Of a DNA stretch of 54,546 bases, positions 24,751-33,405 are shown in pieces (positions within the stretch are counted from its first letter, which is position 1; the number at the start of each line of letters is the position of its first letter). The notes below the pieces were generated by a model that was not told the DNA's origin, ran no database searches, and saw only the letters and a program-made list of their open reading frames with translations. The stretch lies in NCBI RefSeq assembly GCF_022538115.1, contig NZ_JAKZAL010000029.1, positions 1-54,546 of the forward strand, given 5' to 3'. The position numbers and the translations under genes are program-made. The DNA comes from Cognataquiflexum rubidum. GTDB taxonomy: Bacteria > Bacteroidota > Bacteroidia > Cytophagales > Cyclobacteriaceae.

Positions 24751-24871
24751 CTCGGCAGGCTCGACCACCGGAATTTATTGATATTGAATGGGGGGTGGTA
24801 GAAATGCGGCGAAGCCGCATTTCTACCACCCCCCTCTGACCTCACGATATCCGTTCACCGAGCTTGCCGAG
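24751..24871. repeat. Nested palindrome with a perfect 21-bp stem
   Basis: The inner hairpin is exact: 21 bases at 24790-24810 (GGGGGGTGGTAGAAATGCGG plus C) pair with 24814-24834 around a GAA loop. Outer arms CTCGGCAGGCTCG (24751-24763) and CGAGCTTGCCGAG (24858-24870) pair with one mismatch. The outer words resemble the CTCGNCAAGCTCG dispersed repeats of Bacteroidota. In the wider gap 24465-24888 I find no convincing gene; a 38-codon frame from 24571 has no recognisable features. Confidence 0.8.
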
Positions 24872-24888
24872 GTGGAGAAAAATGATAT

Positions 24889-25296
24889 TTGGCTACTGGT
24901 ATAAAAGCGGATAATCATATTATTAAATATCCAAAATACTTTATCCAAAACAAAAAAGAAGCTGCACAACGAAAACTAGAACGGAACTTCAATATAATAG
25001 TTGAGAACGAGGATCAACTTTCCGAATTAAAGAAAATCATAAAAAGACTCAGCTATAACAATGAGATAATGATGAACTCATACCTTTTAACCCCAATTGA
25101 CCAAAAGATATTTTTATTTATAGTTGAAATCCCCAATTTCTATGTTGACGACATGGCATTTTGTGGGTGGAAGAAGTTTGTATCAATTATTGAGGTAATT
25201 AATCTCCCCGGACATCATAACAATATTTTTAAAAATAAAGAAACCCTAGAGACTTTTGCTAAAAAGCTTCAAACTGTTTTAGATAGTGACCTTTGA
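24889..25296 (+). pseudogene. C-terminal fragment of an NRPS-type thioesterase domain
   Basis: An open frame of 135 codons with only a TTG at its start. The last 90 residues match the end of type-I thioesterase domains of nonribosomal peptide synthetases: a linker ending in an YLLTPIDQKIFLFIVE strand, then MAFCGWKKFV in place of the usual LGWxxLV, then INLPGHHNNIFKNKE, where the second His sits at the catalytic His position of the G-D/H-H motif. The nucleophile half (GxSxG) and everything upstream are missing. This is therefore the tail of a once larger gene. The junction falls at an IS-end-like sequence (24906-24917). Confidence 0.6.
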
Positions 25297-25340
25297 TAGT
25301 TTTTGAAATATATGATAAACTGACTATTAGGGATTATGCA

Positions 25341-25841
25341 AGTAAGGACAAGTACGGAAAAGCTTGTCTGTCAAGGATGTACTGTTTAGAGAATTTGGAA
25401 ATGGAACCTGACATCCTTGTATTGTTGGACGGGGATTATACCGAACAGTTACTTACTGTCATTGGTCCTATTTTAAAGCAAGATTATGATATGGTCATAG
25501 GTTCAAGGGCTAGGGGAAAAAGAGAAAGTGGGTCGATGACTATGCAGCAGGTATTCGGTAATTGGTTGGCCACTAGTTTTATGAAAGTGATTTACAAAAC
25601 AGATTATTCCGATTTGGGTTCATCCCGGGTAATCAAATGGGACAAGTTGAAATCATTGGGGATGATAGACCAGAATTACGGTTGGACCATCGAGATAAAG
25701 ATCAAAGCCGCCAAAGCAGGATTGAAAACGATTGAAGTTCCGGTAGATTATCGCAAGAGAATCGGATTATCAAAAGTGAGTGGAACTATCAAAGGCGTAA
25801 TAGTAGCGGGCTATAAGATTTTGTTGACGATATGGCGGTAA
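25341..25841 (+). pseudogene. Headless copy of the 18.2-kb GT2 glycosyltransferase
   Basis: From YGKACLSRM onward the frame matches residues about 73-238 of the GT2 protein at 18152-18874, with roughly 80 percent or more identical residues by eye. It shares DYDMVIGSRARG, VFGNWLATS and DQNYGWTIE. The nucleotide-binding half (VLIPAYNEEGS) is missing, three residues of the DxD segment are deleted (DYSDYPEQ became DYTEQ), and several conserved positions have drifted (GPFRAIKW to GSSRVIKW). It cannot be a working transferase. It begins four bases before the thioesterase fragment's stop only through a chance TTG. Confidence 0.8.
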
Positions 25842-26039
25842 CGGCGATAAGTAAAATTTTGAGAAACTAATTATTCTTACCTTAACAACGATCAGTTAAA
25901 CAAATTTCAACAATCGTAAATAAAACTTTTGGAAGTAATAATAATCAAATATTGTTTTCGCGAATTTTTATTAAATTCAAACTTTTGTTGTCCCCATTCC
26001 AAATCATAAAAATTTAATTTATAATAAAGTATAAAAAAC

Positions 26040-26165
26040 ATGTATCTAAAAAGAATAGTATCCCTAAGAAAGGTTTTTATCAATCTTGGGATTATCCCTT
26101 TTTTTGTAAGAATTCCCCGGAGTAAGATATTTCTAAATTTTATGAACGATTCATTAAAGAGTTAA
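26040..26165 (+). CDS. Short hypothetical open frame, 41 codons
   Basis: ATG to TAA, with a hydrophobic-basic sequence (MYLKRIVSLRKVFINLGIIP) and no recognised family. It lies 26 bases before the methyltransferase gene. It could be a relic of a longer gene or chance. The rest of the gap 25842-26191 is AT-rich and empty. Confidence 0.25.
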   Translation: MYLKRIVSLRKVFINLGIIPFFVRIPRSKIFLNFMNDSLKS

Positions 26166-26191
26166 AAAAACATATTAATTATATTTGAATT

Positions 26192-26878
26192 ATGGAAAAA
26201 ACGCATCACATGACAGTTATGCCAAAAGGTTTTCAGGCATCCCTTCAGCGAAAATTGAGAAAGAAAAGATTTCAACATTTTTTATCTCTATTGAGAAATA
26301 TCAAACCCAAAAGTGGAAATATTATTCAAATATTGGACATTGGTGGAGAAGAAAGATTTTGGAAAATGGTGTCTTTTCCACAGGACCTAAATGTTAAGAT
26401 AACTTTATTAAATCTAGAGGAAATACCTATTGAAAATAAAAATCTTTTTGTTTCAGTTTGTGGGGATGCTAGGAATATATCAAATTTTGAAAATGGGAGT
26501 TTTGATATCTGTTTTTCTAATTCTGTTATAGAACATGTGGGAAATTTTGAAGATCAAAGAAAAATGGCAAATGAATGTTCTAGAGTGGGTTTAAATTATT
26601 ACATTCAAACGCCAAATTATTGGTTTTTTCTTGAACCACATTTTAGATTTCCTTTTTTTCATTTCTTACCGAAAAAAGCAAGAGTCTGGCTAACAATGAA
26701 TTTTACTTTAGGGAATGGAAGTTATAAAAAAACCAATGAAGAAAAAAAAGCTTGGAAAAGGGTAAATGGTGTTGAATTGCTTTCAATTAGGCAAATGAGA
26801 GAATTGTTTCCGGAAGGAAAAATCTACAGAGAAAAATTTCTTGGAATGAATAAATCAATAATTGTTTACAAATTTTAA
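26192..26878 (+). CDS. Class I SAM-dependent methyltransferase
   Basis: 228 residues. Glycine-rich SAM loop in ILDIGGEERFW, acidic residue at LLNLEEIP, and the family core SFDICFSNSVIEHVG near residue 107, typical of methyltransferase-11 proteins of polysaccharide loci. The C-terminal part (NYYIQTPNYWFFLEPHFRFP) is shared by methyltransferases acting on sugars or lipids. AT content is high, as in the surface-glycan locus to the right, and broken genes flank it, so it may be a survivor of an older locus. TATATTTG at 26180-26187 fits a -7 box but would leave almost no leader. Confidence 0.75.
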   Translation: MEKTHHMTVMPKGFQASLQRKLRKKRFQHFLSLLRNIKPKSGNIIQILDIGGEERFWKMVSFPQDLNVKITLLNLEEIPIENKNLFVSVCGDARNISNFENGSFDICFSNSVIEHVGNFEDQRKMANECSRVGLNYYIQTPNYWFFLEPHFRFPFFHFLPKKARVWLTMNFTLGNGSYKKTNEEKKAWKRVNGVELLSIRQMRELFPEGKIYREKFLGMNKSIIVYKF

Positions 26879-26882
26879 GAGT

Positions 26883-27325
26883 ATGCAAACAGCAAAAAGG
26901 TTTGGTTACGCAAATTATATTCCTGATAATAGTTTTGACACATTTATTCTGACCAAAATGCTTCACATTATTTATGAATATCAAGAAGTTTTAAAAACTT
27001 ATTCGCGAATTTTAAAACCGAGAGGCTGATTATTATTAGCAATCCTGTGCATTATCAATGTTGACTATTAATCAATTTGGCGAATTATGCTATTGGTATT
27101 TAAATAAGGCTATATTGAAAAGTTTGGAGAAGGAAATTCCAAAGGAAAATTTGGAAATAAATAGCTAAGGGTTGTGTGGACGAGGCATTTTTTTACAGAA
27201 TGTGTCTTCCTCAGATCAATAGAAAATGTTGGAATATTGTGACCCTTGAATCAGCGAATATATCATGGAGAAATAAATCCTTTGAATTTGTCTATCAAGC
27301 TTGAGATTTCGAGGTTCATTTATGG
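26883..27325 (+). pseudogene. Broken SAM methyltransferase
   Basis: From ATG 26883 the frame gives MQTAKRFGYANYIPDNSF and then LTKMLHIIYEYQEVLKTYSR, ILKPRG, stopping at TGA 27027-27029; this is the middle of a class I methyltransferase (PDNSFD, LKPxG). The SAM-binding N-terminus is absent. Further on, in another frame, NIVTLESANISWRNKSFEFV looks like a second protein fragment, itself ended by TGA at 27302-27304. Both a frameshift and stops are therefore present. It is clearly non-functional. Confidence 0.6.
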
Positions 27326-27535
27326 ATTTTGAAGAAAACTGAATTAATAAAACCATTATTTATTCTAACGGAAGACTATAATTCTGGAATAGAATTGAAA
27401 CAAAAGATAGTGATTACATTTGATGATGATAATATGGATAATTATTTAAATGTCACCCCCTTATTTGATAAGTATATCTTGCCTGCTACTTTTTTTATTT
27501 CAAATAAACATATTCGAGTTGAAATCCCTTTTTGA
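27326..27535 (+). pseudogene. Fragment of a polysaccharide deacetylase (NodB domain)
   Basis: The frame reads KIVITFDDDNMDNYLNVTPL then FDKYILPATFFISNKHI, the opening of a NodB deacetylase domain (VITFDDG...LPATFF), and then ends at a TGA after about 70 codons. The catalytic His-x3-His and later motifs are missing. The metal-binding first motif has FDDD for FDDG. No sensible start codon; the frame runs in from the preceding relic. It is a remnant of a glycan-modifying gene. Confidence 0.65.
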
Positions 27536-27574
27536 TATGATTAATAAGGTTTTAACAATCATTTCATTAGCTTG

Positions 27575-27609
27575 TTTGGAAAATCGGGAAAATAAAAGTG
27601 TTACCTTTG
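27575..27609 (+). promoter_or_regulatory. Promoter of the exopolysaccharide export operon
   Basis: TTTG at 27575-27578 and TACCTTTG at 27602-27609 fit the Bacteroidota -33 and -7 elements, with a 23-base spacer, slightly long. The predicted start near 27615 leaves a leader of about 210 bases before the wza-like gene, long enough for a regulatory leader; I see no clear hairpin in it. Confidence 0.55.
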
Positions 27610-27826
27610 CAAATCAAATATAAATTATGATAGGAAGATTCTCTTTGTCGAATTCTCTTTTACATTTTAACATAATTTACGTAAAATTTATAGAAAGAAT
27701 TTATTTGTTCAAAATACAAAAAAAAATATTTGAAATACATTTTTTAATATTACAAAAAATAATTTAATTTTACCCAAAATTATATTTGTTTTGCTTTAAT
27801 CTATCCGCAATTAAATTTATATCAAC

Positions 27827-28648
27827 ATGAAGCTCAAAATAAGCCATTTCGTAATTTTTTTATTTTTCCTCGTATCTGTAAGTTGTATTTCAAACAAAAG
27901 GGTTGTGTACATGCAAAATCTACCCAAAGAGGAGTCTTTGGTCAAATTAGGGGAAATGGTACCCGCTAAATTTGAAGAATATCTTTTACAATTTAATGAC
28001 GTTGTTGAAATCAATATCAAAACTTCCGACCCGTTACTTAACTCTATGATGGATATCAATGTCCTTGCAGCCGGTAGCAATAGAATGATGATGGGAGGTG
28101 GTATCATGTCAGGAGGTGATATTTTCTACTTGAGTGGATACACCTTGGATGACAATGGATTTGTTGACTTGCCGGTGCTGGGAAGGTTGAAATTGGTAGG
28201 TTTGAATTTGGAATCAGCAAGAGTTACTGTTGAAACTGAACTCCAAAAATTTGTCCGCGACGATGATTACTTTGTTAGGGTAAGGTTAGGAGGGATTAGG
28301 TTCAGTGCATTAGGAGAATTTGCGCGTCCGGGAAAATACACAGTTTTACAAAACAGAGTTACCATTTTTGAGGCCATCGCAACAGCCGGTGATCTTAATG
28401 TGGTAGCCAAAAGAGATAACATCATGCTCATCCGACAATATCCAGAAGGCTCAAGAGCGCATAGGATCAATTTAAACAACAAAGAGATCATGAGTTCGGA
28501 GTTTTATTTTGTAAGACCCAATGACATGATTTATGCAGAACCCATGAAAGTTAGAGAATTGGGTACAGGAACGACCTTACTCCAGACAATACAAGTATTG
28601 GCAAGTCTTGCCACCTTGGCACTATTGGTCTATAATACTACCAACTAA
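27827..28648 (+). CDS. Polysaccharide export lipoprotein, Wza-like (OPX)
   Basis: 273 residues with a lipoprotein signal ending at Cys20 (FLFFLVSVSC). The polysaccharide-export domain follows: LLQFNDVVEINIKTSDPLLN, then GYTLDDNGFVDLPVLGRLKL, and SLBB-type repeats (VRLGGIRFSALGEFARPGKY). A short hydrophobic C-terminal helix (LLQTIQVLASLATLALLV) ends it. It should form the outer-membrane/periplasmic channel for surface polysaccharide. It lies 33 bases before the Wzc-like gene, in one operon. Confidence 0.9.
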   Translation: MKLKISHFVIFLFFLVSVSCISNKRVVYMQNLPKEESLVKLGEMVPAKFEEYLLQFNDVVEINIKTSDPLLNSMMDINVLAAGSNRMMMGGGIMSGGDIFYLSGYTLDDNGFVDLPVLGRLKLVGLNLESARVTVETELQKFVRDDDYFVRVRLGGIRFSALGEFARPGKYTVLQNRVTIFEAIATAGDLNVVAKRDNIMLIRQYPEGSRAHRINLNNKEIMSSEFYFVRPNDMIYAEPMKVRELGTGTTLLQTIQVLASLATLALLVYNTTN

Positions 28649-28681
28649 ATACTCTTATTTTTAATCTAATTTTACAGCATC

Positions 28682-31066
28682 ATGAACGTTAATGAACCCA
28701 TGGAACAAGCCTTTGACCCGATAAAGTTTCTTCTGAAATACGTCAAATATTGGCCCTACATTGCCATTTCCATCGTTTTAGCCCTTACCATAGCTTTTTT
28801 TGTCAACAAAAGTACACCACCGGTCTATCAAGCTAATGGCCAGTTTTTCATCAAAGAAGAAGCAAATAACAACATCCTCAACCTGACAGGTCTCAAAAGT
28901 GCTTTTAATGCCAACTCGGACCAATGGATGGTCAATCAATCCATTTTCCTCAAATCCAGCGAAGTTGCCGAAAGGGTCTTGGCACGCTTGGATTTTAATG
29001 TTGATTATTACACCTCGAGCTTATTTTCAGATACCGAATTATATAAATCTTCACCCATACATGTTGAAGTGGATTGGGAACACCCACAGATTTTAGGGGA
29101 CAAAATCAAGATTTCATGGAAAGCCAATGACAAATTTATGATTTCCTTCCCAGGATCTGATTACACACGGTTCGTACCTGGTTCCTCTGGTGAGGAGATT
29201 GACCTATCAGCCGAACCGGAACATACCATTAAATTCCAAGAATTCACTGAATTACCATTTCTTAAAATTAAAGTGACCCTGATAAAAAAAGTCCCGGAAG
29301 GAGAGGTTCTCATTAAACTTAGAACCAAGGGTTCATTACTCTCTGAATACACAGGGGATAACTTTCAAGTATTTCCTGCAGAACAAGCATCCTCAGTTTT
29401 GGGCTTAATGTTCAATTCTTCCCACCCCCAAAAAGCTGAGGATTACCTCAATACCTTGATGGAAGTTTTTTTGGATATGGAATTGGAAGAAAAAAACCGT
29501 TTGGCCCGCAATACCGTCGAATTTATCGATTCCCAAATAGCTGATGTTTCGGACACCCTCTCTTATTTCGAAAATAATCTGCAATCTTTTCGGGCTAGCA
29601 ACAAAACATATAACATCGCTGCTGAAAGCAACACTGTATTTCAACAAATCACTGTATTGGAAACGGAACTTTCCCGAGAACGATTCAATAGGGATTATTA
29701 TGAGGAATTAATCAGTTATTTGCAAAAAGGTAATTTCGAACAAATCATTGCGCCTTCCGGTCTCGGAATAAATGACCCTACCCTAAATTCCCTAATTGGA
29801 AGCCTTATTACCATACAATCCGAACGCTCCAACCTCCTTTTTTCACAAACAGAAGCTTCTCCCAGGGTCAAAGAACTTAACCGTAAAATTCAAGATACCT
29901 CTTCTTCAATTTTAGAATTGGTCAGAAATTATTCCAATTCGGCCCAACTCAAAATCAATGACCTCGAAACACGTATTAATAGCATTGGAAAACAATTCAG
30001 CCGGCTACCCTCAACCGAACAGAATCTTGTCCGTATCGAAAGGGGTCGCAACCTGAATGAATCCATTTACAATTTCCTTATGCAGCGTAGAGCAGAGGCA
30101 GCTATCGCAATGGCTTCTAGTTATGCATCCAATAAAATTATAGAATATGCTTCCGCCGGGAAAAATCCAATAAAGACCAAGGAAACAACTATTTATATAC
30201 TTTTCTTTGCTGTAGGATTTGTCTTTCCTATCATTATTATTGTATTCTTGGTAATTTTTGATACTCGTATAAAAGATGCCAAAGAATTAGAAGCAGAACT
30301 GTCGGTTCCATTATTGGGGAAGGTGCCCCTGAACAAATCTAGCAATACCTTGGTTGTTTTGCAGGAACCACGTTCGGCAATTGCCGAGTCCTTTAGGGCT
30401 TTAAAAACCAACATATCTTTCGTAGTTCCCTTGAATAGACAGTTGACCATGGCAGTTTCATCGACTTTGGCAGGAGAAGGCAAAACCTTCTCCGCCATCA
30501 ATTTGGCATCGATATACGCCCTTAACAATAAAAAAACTATTTTGGTCAGTTGCGATATGTTCAAACCCAGCGCAATGCGAGGTTTTGAACTAAAAAGCAA
30601 AATAGGGCTATCCAACTACCTCAGCCACCAGGTTGAAACAGTTTTCGATATCATTCAAAATACAGACCACTCACATTTGGATGTAATTTATGCAGGTGCC
30701 ATTCCGCCAAACCCGTCTGATTTATTGGGTTCCGAAAGATTTGCTTTTTTGGTTCAGGAACTGAAAAAAATCTACGATGTGGTTGTTTTGGATACACCTC
30801 CAATAGGACTTATTTCTCAATCTTTGGAAGTCACCAAACACGTGGATATGATACTCTTCGTACTTAGACACAGTTTTAGCGAAAAGTCTTTTATAGATGA
30901 TATCAATGACCTTAAAAACAAACGGGGCATCCAACACCTTTTCGCTGTACTCAATGGAGTTCCTGCAAAAGACATGGCCTATAAAGGATATAATTATGGA
31001 TATTATGAGGAGGTGAAAAAGAAAAAGAAGACAAGTTTATTGGGAAAAGAAAAAGCATCTCTCTAA
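28682..31066 (+). CDS. Wzc-like polysaccharide co-polymerase with BY-kinase domain
   Basis: 794 residues. A Wzz domain is bounded by helices near 26-46 and 500-525; the periplasmic part includes coiled-coil stretches (about 255-480). The cytoplasmic bacterial tyrosine kinase has Walker A AGEGKT (near 600), Walker A' VSCDMFKPS (near 622) and Walker B VVLDTPP (near 700). The C-terminus has a Tyr cluster (AYKGYNYGYYEE, near 766-777) followed by a Lys-rich tail, the normal autophosphorylation site. It controls chain length and export with the Wza-like protein. All key parts are present. Confidence 0.92.
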   Translation: MNVNEPMEQAFDPIKFLLKYVKYWPYIAISIVLALTIAFFVNKSTPPVYQANGQFFIKEEANNNILNLTGLKSAFNANSDQWMVNQSIFLKSSEVAERVLARLDFNVDYYTSSLFSDTELYKSSPIHVEVDWEHPQILGDKIKISWKANDKFMISFPGSDYTRFVPGSSGEEIDLSAEPEHTIKFQEFTELPFLKIKVTLIKKVPEGEVLIKLRTKGSLLSEYTGDNFQVFPAEQASSVLGLMFNSSHPQKAEDYLNTLMEVFLDMELEEKNRLARNTVEFIDSQIADVSDTLSYFENNLQSFRASNKTYNIAAESNTVFQQITVLETELSRERFNRDYYEELISYLQKGNFEQIIAPSGLGINDPTLNSLIGSLITIQSERSNLLFSQTEASPRVKELNRKIQDTSSSILELVRNYSNSAQLKINDLETRINSIGKQFSRLPSTEQNLVRIERGRNLNESIYNFLMQRRAEAAIAMASSYASNKIIEYASAGKNPIKTKETTIYILFFAVGFVFPIIIIVFLVIFDTRIKDAKELEAELSVPLLGKVPLNKSSNTLVVLQEPRSAIAESFRALKTNISFVVPLNRQLTMAVSSTLAGEGKTFSAINLASIYALNNKKTILVSCDMFKPSAMRGFELKSKIGLSNYLSHQVETVFDIIQNTDHSHLDVIYAGAIPPNPSDLLGSERFAFLVQELKKIYDVVVLDTPPIGLISQSLEVTKHVDMILFVLRHSFSEKSFIDDINDLKNKRGIQHLFAVLNGVPAKDMAYKGYNYGYYEEVKKKKKTSLLGKEKASL

Positions 31067-31279
31067 ATAAACTTTAATCAAACATGATTATCTCCGGTAA
31101 TACTAAATTTGCGGGATAGTCTTTTCTCTAAAAACTATTCTTTTGAAACCAATAAAAATGAAATTTCCAGAAAAAACTAGAGTGCATCTTTTTCTTGTGA
31201 TTTGCAAAGAATATCAATTGTCGATTAAATTATCACATTAAAACTTTGGGTTAAGTTCAAAACATACTTTCATCAATAC

Positions 31280-32077
31280 ATGGAAAATTCTGACAAAAAA
31301 AATCATCTTTATGATCCGTATAATAACGATATCAATTTACTTTGGACGGGGGGATGGGATTCTACTTTTAGGTTGCTGGAACTTTCTACTAAGCAAGTAA
31401 CCATTCAGCCATTTTACTTAAAAGATAATAGAAGATCAGAGACTAATGAGTTTAAAGCAATGAGTTGGATTTCTAATCAAATTAAAAAAGAAAGTACAAC
31501 CAAAGCAAAAATCAATGAATTAATAGTTTTAAATAGATTTGACATTGAAATTGATGAAACTACCAAAAAAGCTTACAGTAGCATTAAACTAAAAGTCCCT
31601 AAATTAGGAAGTCAGTATGAGTGGTTGTCCGCATTTTCACAAACTGTAAAAGGTTTGGAGTTATCTTTAGAGAAAGGTTCCAAAATGGATTATTTAACGC
31701 AATCCTATGGGAAAAGAATTACAATTGAAAATAAAATTTTTGGTGATTTTGTAGTTTTGGATAATGAAAATTCACCAAAAGATTTAGTAGATTTAATTGG
31801 CGAATTTCATTTTCCGATTTTGGATAAGACCAAAGTTGACATGAAAACCCAAATGGAAAATTTAGGTTTAATGCATATCATGAATAAGACTTGGTTTTGT
31901 CACCGTCCGATCAACGACAAACCATGTGGAATCTGCGTTCCTTGCATTCAGGCTATGGAAAAAGGAATGAAATATAGGTTCGATTCAGCCTCAATATTTA
32001 GGCACAAGATTCATAAGTTTTTTGAACCTATAATGAATACTAAATTCTATAAAAAAATAAAAAGATTAGGAGTATAA
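31280..32077 (+). CDS. QueC-like PP-loop ATP pyrophosphatase in a glycan locus
   Basis: 265 residues. The N-terminal PP-loop LLWTGGWDSTFRLLEL (TGGWDS at 23-28) is the ATP-pyrophosphatase signature. Near the end, FCHRP and CGICVPC supply four Cys (about 207, 216, 219, 222) in the zinc-binding pattern of QueC (7-cyano-7-deazaguanine synthase). The middle is unlike housekeeping QueC, and no queuosine genes are near. QueC relatives outside queuosine synthesis are known in defence systems and in modification of small molecules. Here it heads an AT-rich group with a polymerase-like protein and an ABC exporter; it lies 213 bases after the Wzc-like gene. A glycan- or peptide-modifying role is inference. 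Confidence 0.75.
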   Translation: MENSDKKNHLYDPYNNDINLLWTGGWDSTFRLLELSTKQVTIQPFYLKDNRRSETNEFKAMSWISNQIKKESTTKAKINELIVLNRFDIEIDETTKKAYSSIKLKVPKLGSQYEWLSAFSQTVKGLELSLEKGSKMDYLTQSYGKRITIENKIFGDFVVLDNENSPKDLVDLIGEFHFPILDKTKVDMKTQMENLGLMHIMNKTWFCHRPINDKPCGICVPCIQAMEKGMKYRFDSASIFRHKIHKFFEPIMNTKFYKKIKRLGV

Positions 32078-32102
32078 ACCGACATTCATAGACAAAATTA
32101 TC

Positions 32103-33359
32103 ATGAAATTATTTTTTACAATTATTGATGTTTTGCTTCCTCTTGCCCTAGTCTTTCTAATATTCAAGAAAGGTTCTATATCAATTGTGTATGTACCATT
32201 TTTTTATTTTGTATTGGGCATAATGGAAAAAAGTAAAATCGTGGTTTTTTATCAGTTCCTGTTTATTGGCTTACTTTTATATTACTGTTTTTTCAACCTT
32301 CTGTATTTAAAACGAAATCTTTTTTATGCTATTTTAATGGGATACTTTCTATTTCTCATTTTCTTAATTAATAATATTTTCAAACTTGCAGTTTTTAGGG
32401 AATATATTTGGAATATTAGTGGACTTCTTTGGCTATTTACTGCCGGCGTCTTAGCTCCTGAAATATTTAAAAACTACGATCGAAAAAGAATCTTTAATGA
32501 ATTGAGTTTTTCTTCTCTTTTGCTATTGAGTTTTTTCATTATTAATTCTTTATTAGCTACTATTTTTAGATACTTTCCTGATAACCAGTATGGGTTTACC
32601 TCAGGGATTTCTTTTGGTCATGTTGGCATTTCTTTATACGGTGTAATTCCCTTGGCTATATATTTGGTTTTTCGGAAGGGTGTATTAGAAAAAAATACGA
32701 TTTATTTTTTTGTTAGTTTGGTCTCTCTTTTTTTGGTAATGCTGACGCTTAGGAGGAATGCCATGGCCTTTTCAATTTTAGCATGCCTAACAGTTATGGT
32801 TGAACTTTTAAATTTCAATCAAATCAAGCAGTTTGTCTTGTACGCCTTCGTATTTGCATTATCAGTGACTATTGTGTTTAAAGCTTCAGGTTTTTCAGAT
32901 CAGCTTTTTGAACGGATTGAAAAAAGAAATTTAAGTGGCAGAGACATAGAAGAAGAGGGTAGATATATAGAATTTAGCATGGTTTTTAAAGATCTTTTTA
33001 CATACTATGACTATGATCCTTGGTTTGGTTATGGGATATTCAGTAGTTCTGGAAATTACGGGAAAAGAATGTTGGGGAATCGTCCGTTACATTCGGATAT
33101 TAATTATTTTATCCACGGTTCAGGTTTTATTGGATTGTTTCTTTATTTATGCACGGTAAGTCTCATTTTCATTCATTCTTGGCAAAAATGTAAATCAAGA
33201 GAAGATAAGTTGATGTTTGCATTTATTTCGGTTTATTTTTTGGCTAATTTTTTATTGGGATGGTCAAAAAGACCACTTACTCCTGTTTTACTATTTATGA
33301 TTTTAAGTTTACCTTACGCAAAATCTGAGATAAAAAATGATAGAATTATAAATTTGTAG
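32103..33359 (+). CDS. Wzy/WaaL-like O-antigen polymerase or ligase
   Basis: 418 residues, nearly all hydrophobic, with about ten to twelve helices. A large periplasmic loop near residues 285-345 carries RNLSGRDIEEEGRYIEFSMV and a GYGIFSSSG...HSDINYFIHGSG segment, as found in the O-antigen ligase/polymerase superfamily (the late His and Gly pattern). Such proteins join repeat units or transfer chains to lipid carriers. Sequence alone does not separate the two activities. It lies 25 bases after the QueC-like gene. Confidence 0.75.
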   Translation: MKLFFTIIDVLLPLALVFLIFKKGSISIVYVPFFYFVLGIMEKSKIVVFYQFLFIGLLLYYCFFNLLYLKRNLFYAILMGYFLFLIFLINNIFKLAVFREYIWNISGLLWLFTAGVLAPEIFKNYDRKRIFNELSFSSLLLLSFFIINSLLATIFRYFPDNQYGFTSGISFGHVGISLYGVIPLAIYLVFRKGVLEKNTIYFFVSLVSLFLVMLTLRRNAMAFSILACLTVMVELLNFNQIKQFVLYAFVFALSVTIVFKASGFSDQLFERIEKRNLSGRDIEEEGRYIEFSMVFKDLFTYYDYDPWFGYGIFSSSGNYGKRMLGNRPLHSDINYFIHGSGFIGLFLYLCTVSLIFIHSWQKCKSREDKLMFAFISVYFLANFLLGWSKRPLTPVLLFMILSLPYAKSEIKNDRIINL

Positions 33360-33405
33360 TATTCCATACCACACACTTGAATTAAATAAAAATTAGAATT
33401 TAGAA

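Noticed and set aside
742-27304. In-frame TGA codons in four genes (952, 40330, 27027, 27302), hinting at TGA recoding
   Set aside because: TGA ends many intact genes here (for example 8634, 15089, 3298), and the affected genes are a toxin, an IS transposase and relics, which often decay. Ordinary nonsense changes explain them.
31158-31241. 27-codon frame before the QueC-like gene as a precursor peptide
   Set aside because: No ribosome-binding site, leader motif or core-like composition; AT-rich spacer yields such frames by chance.
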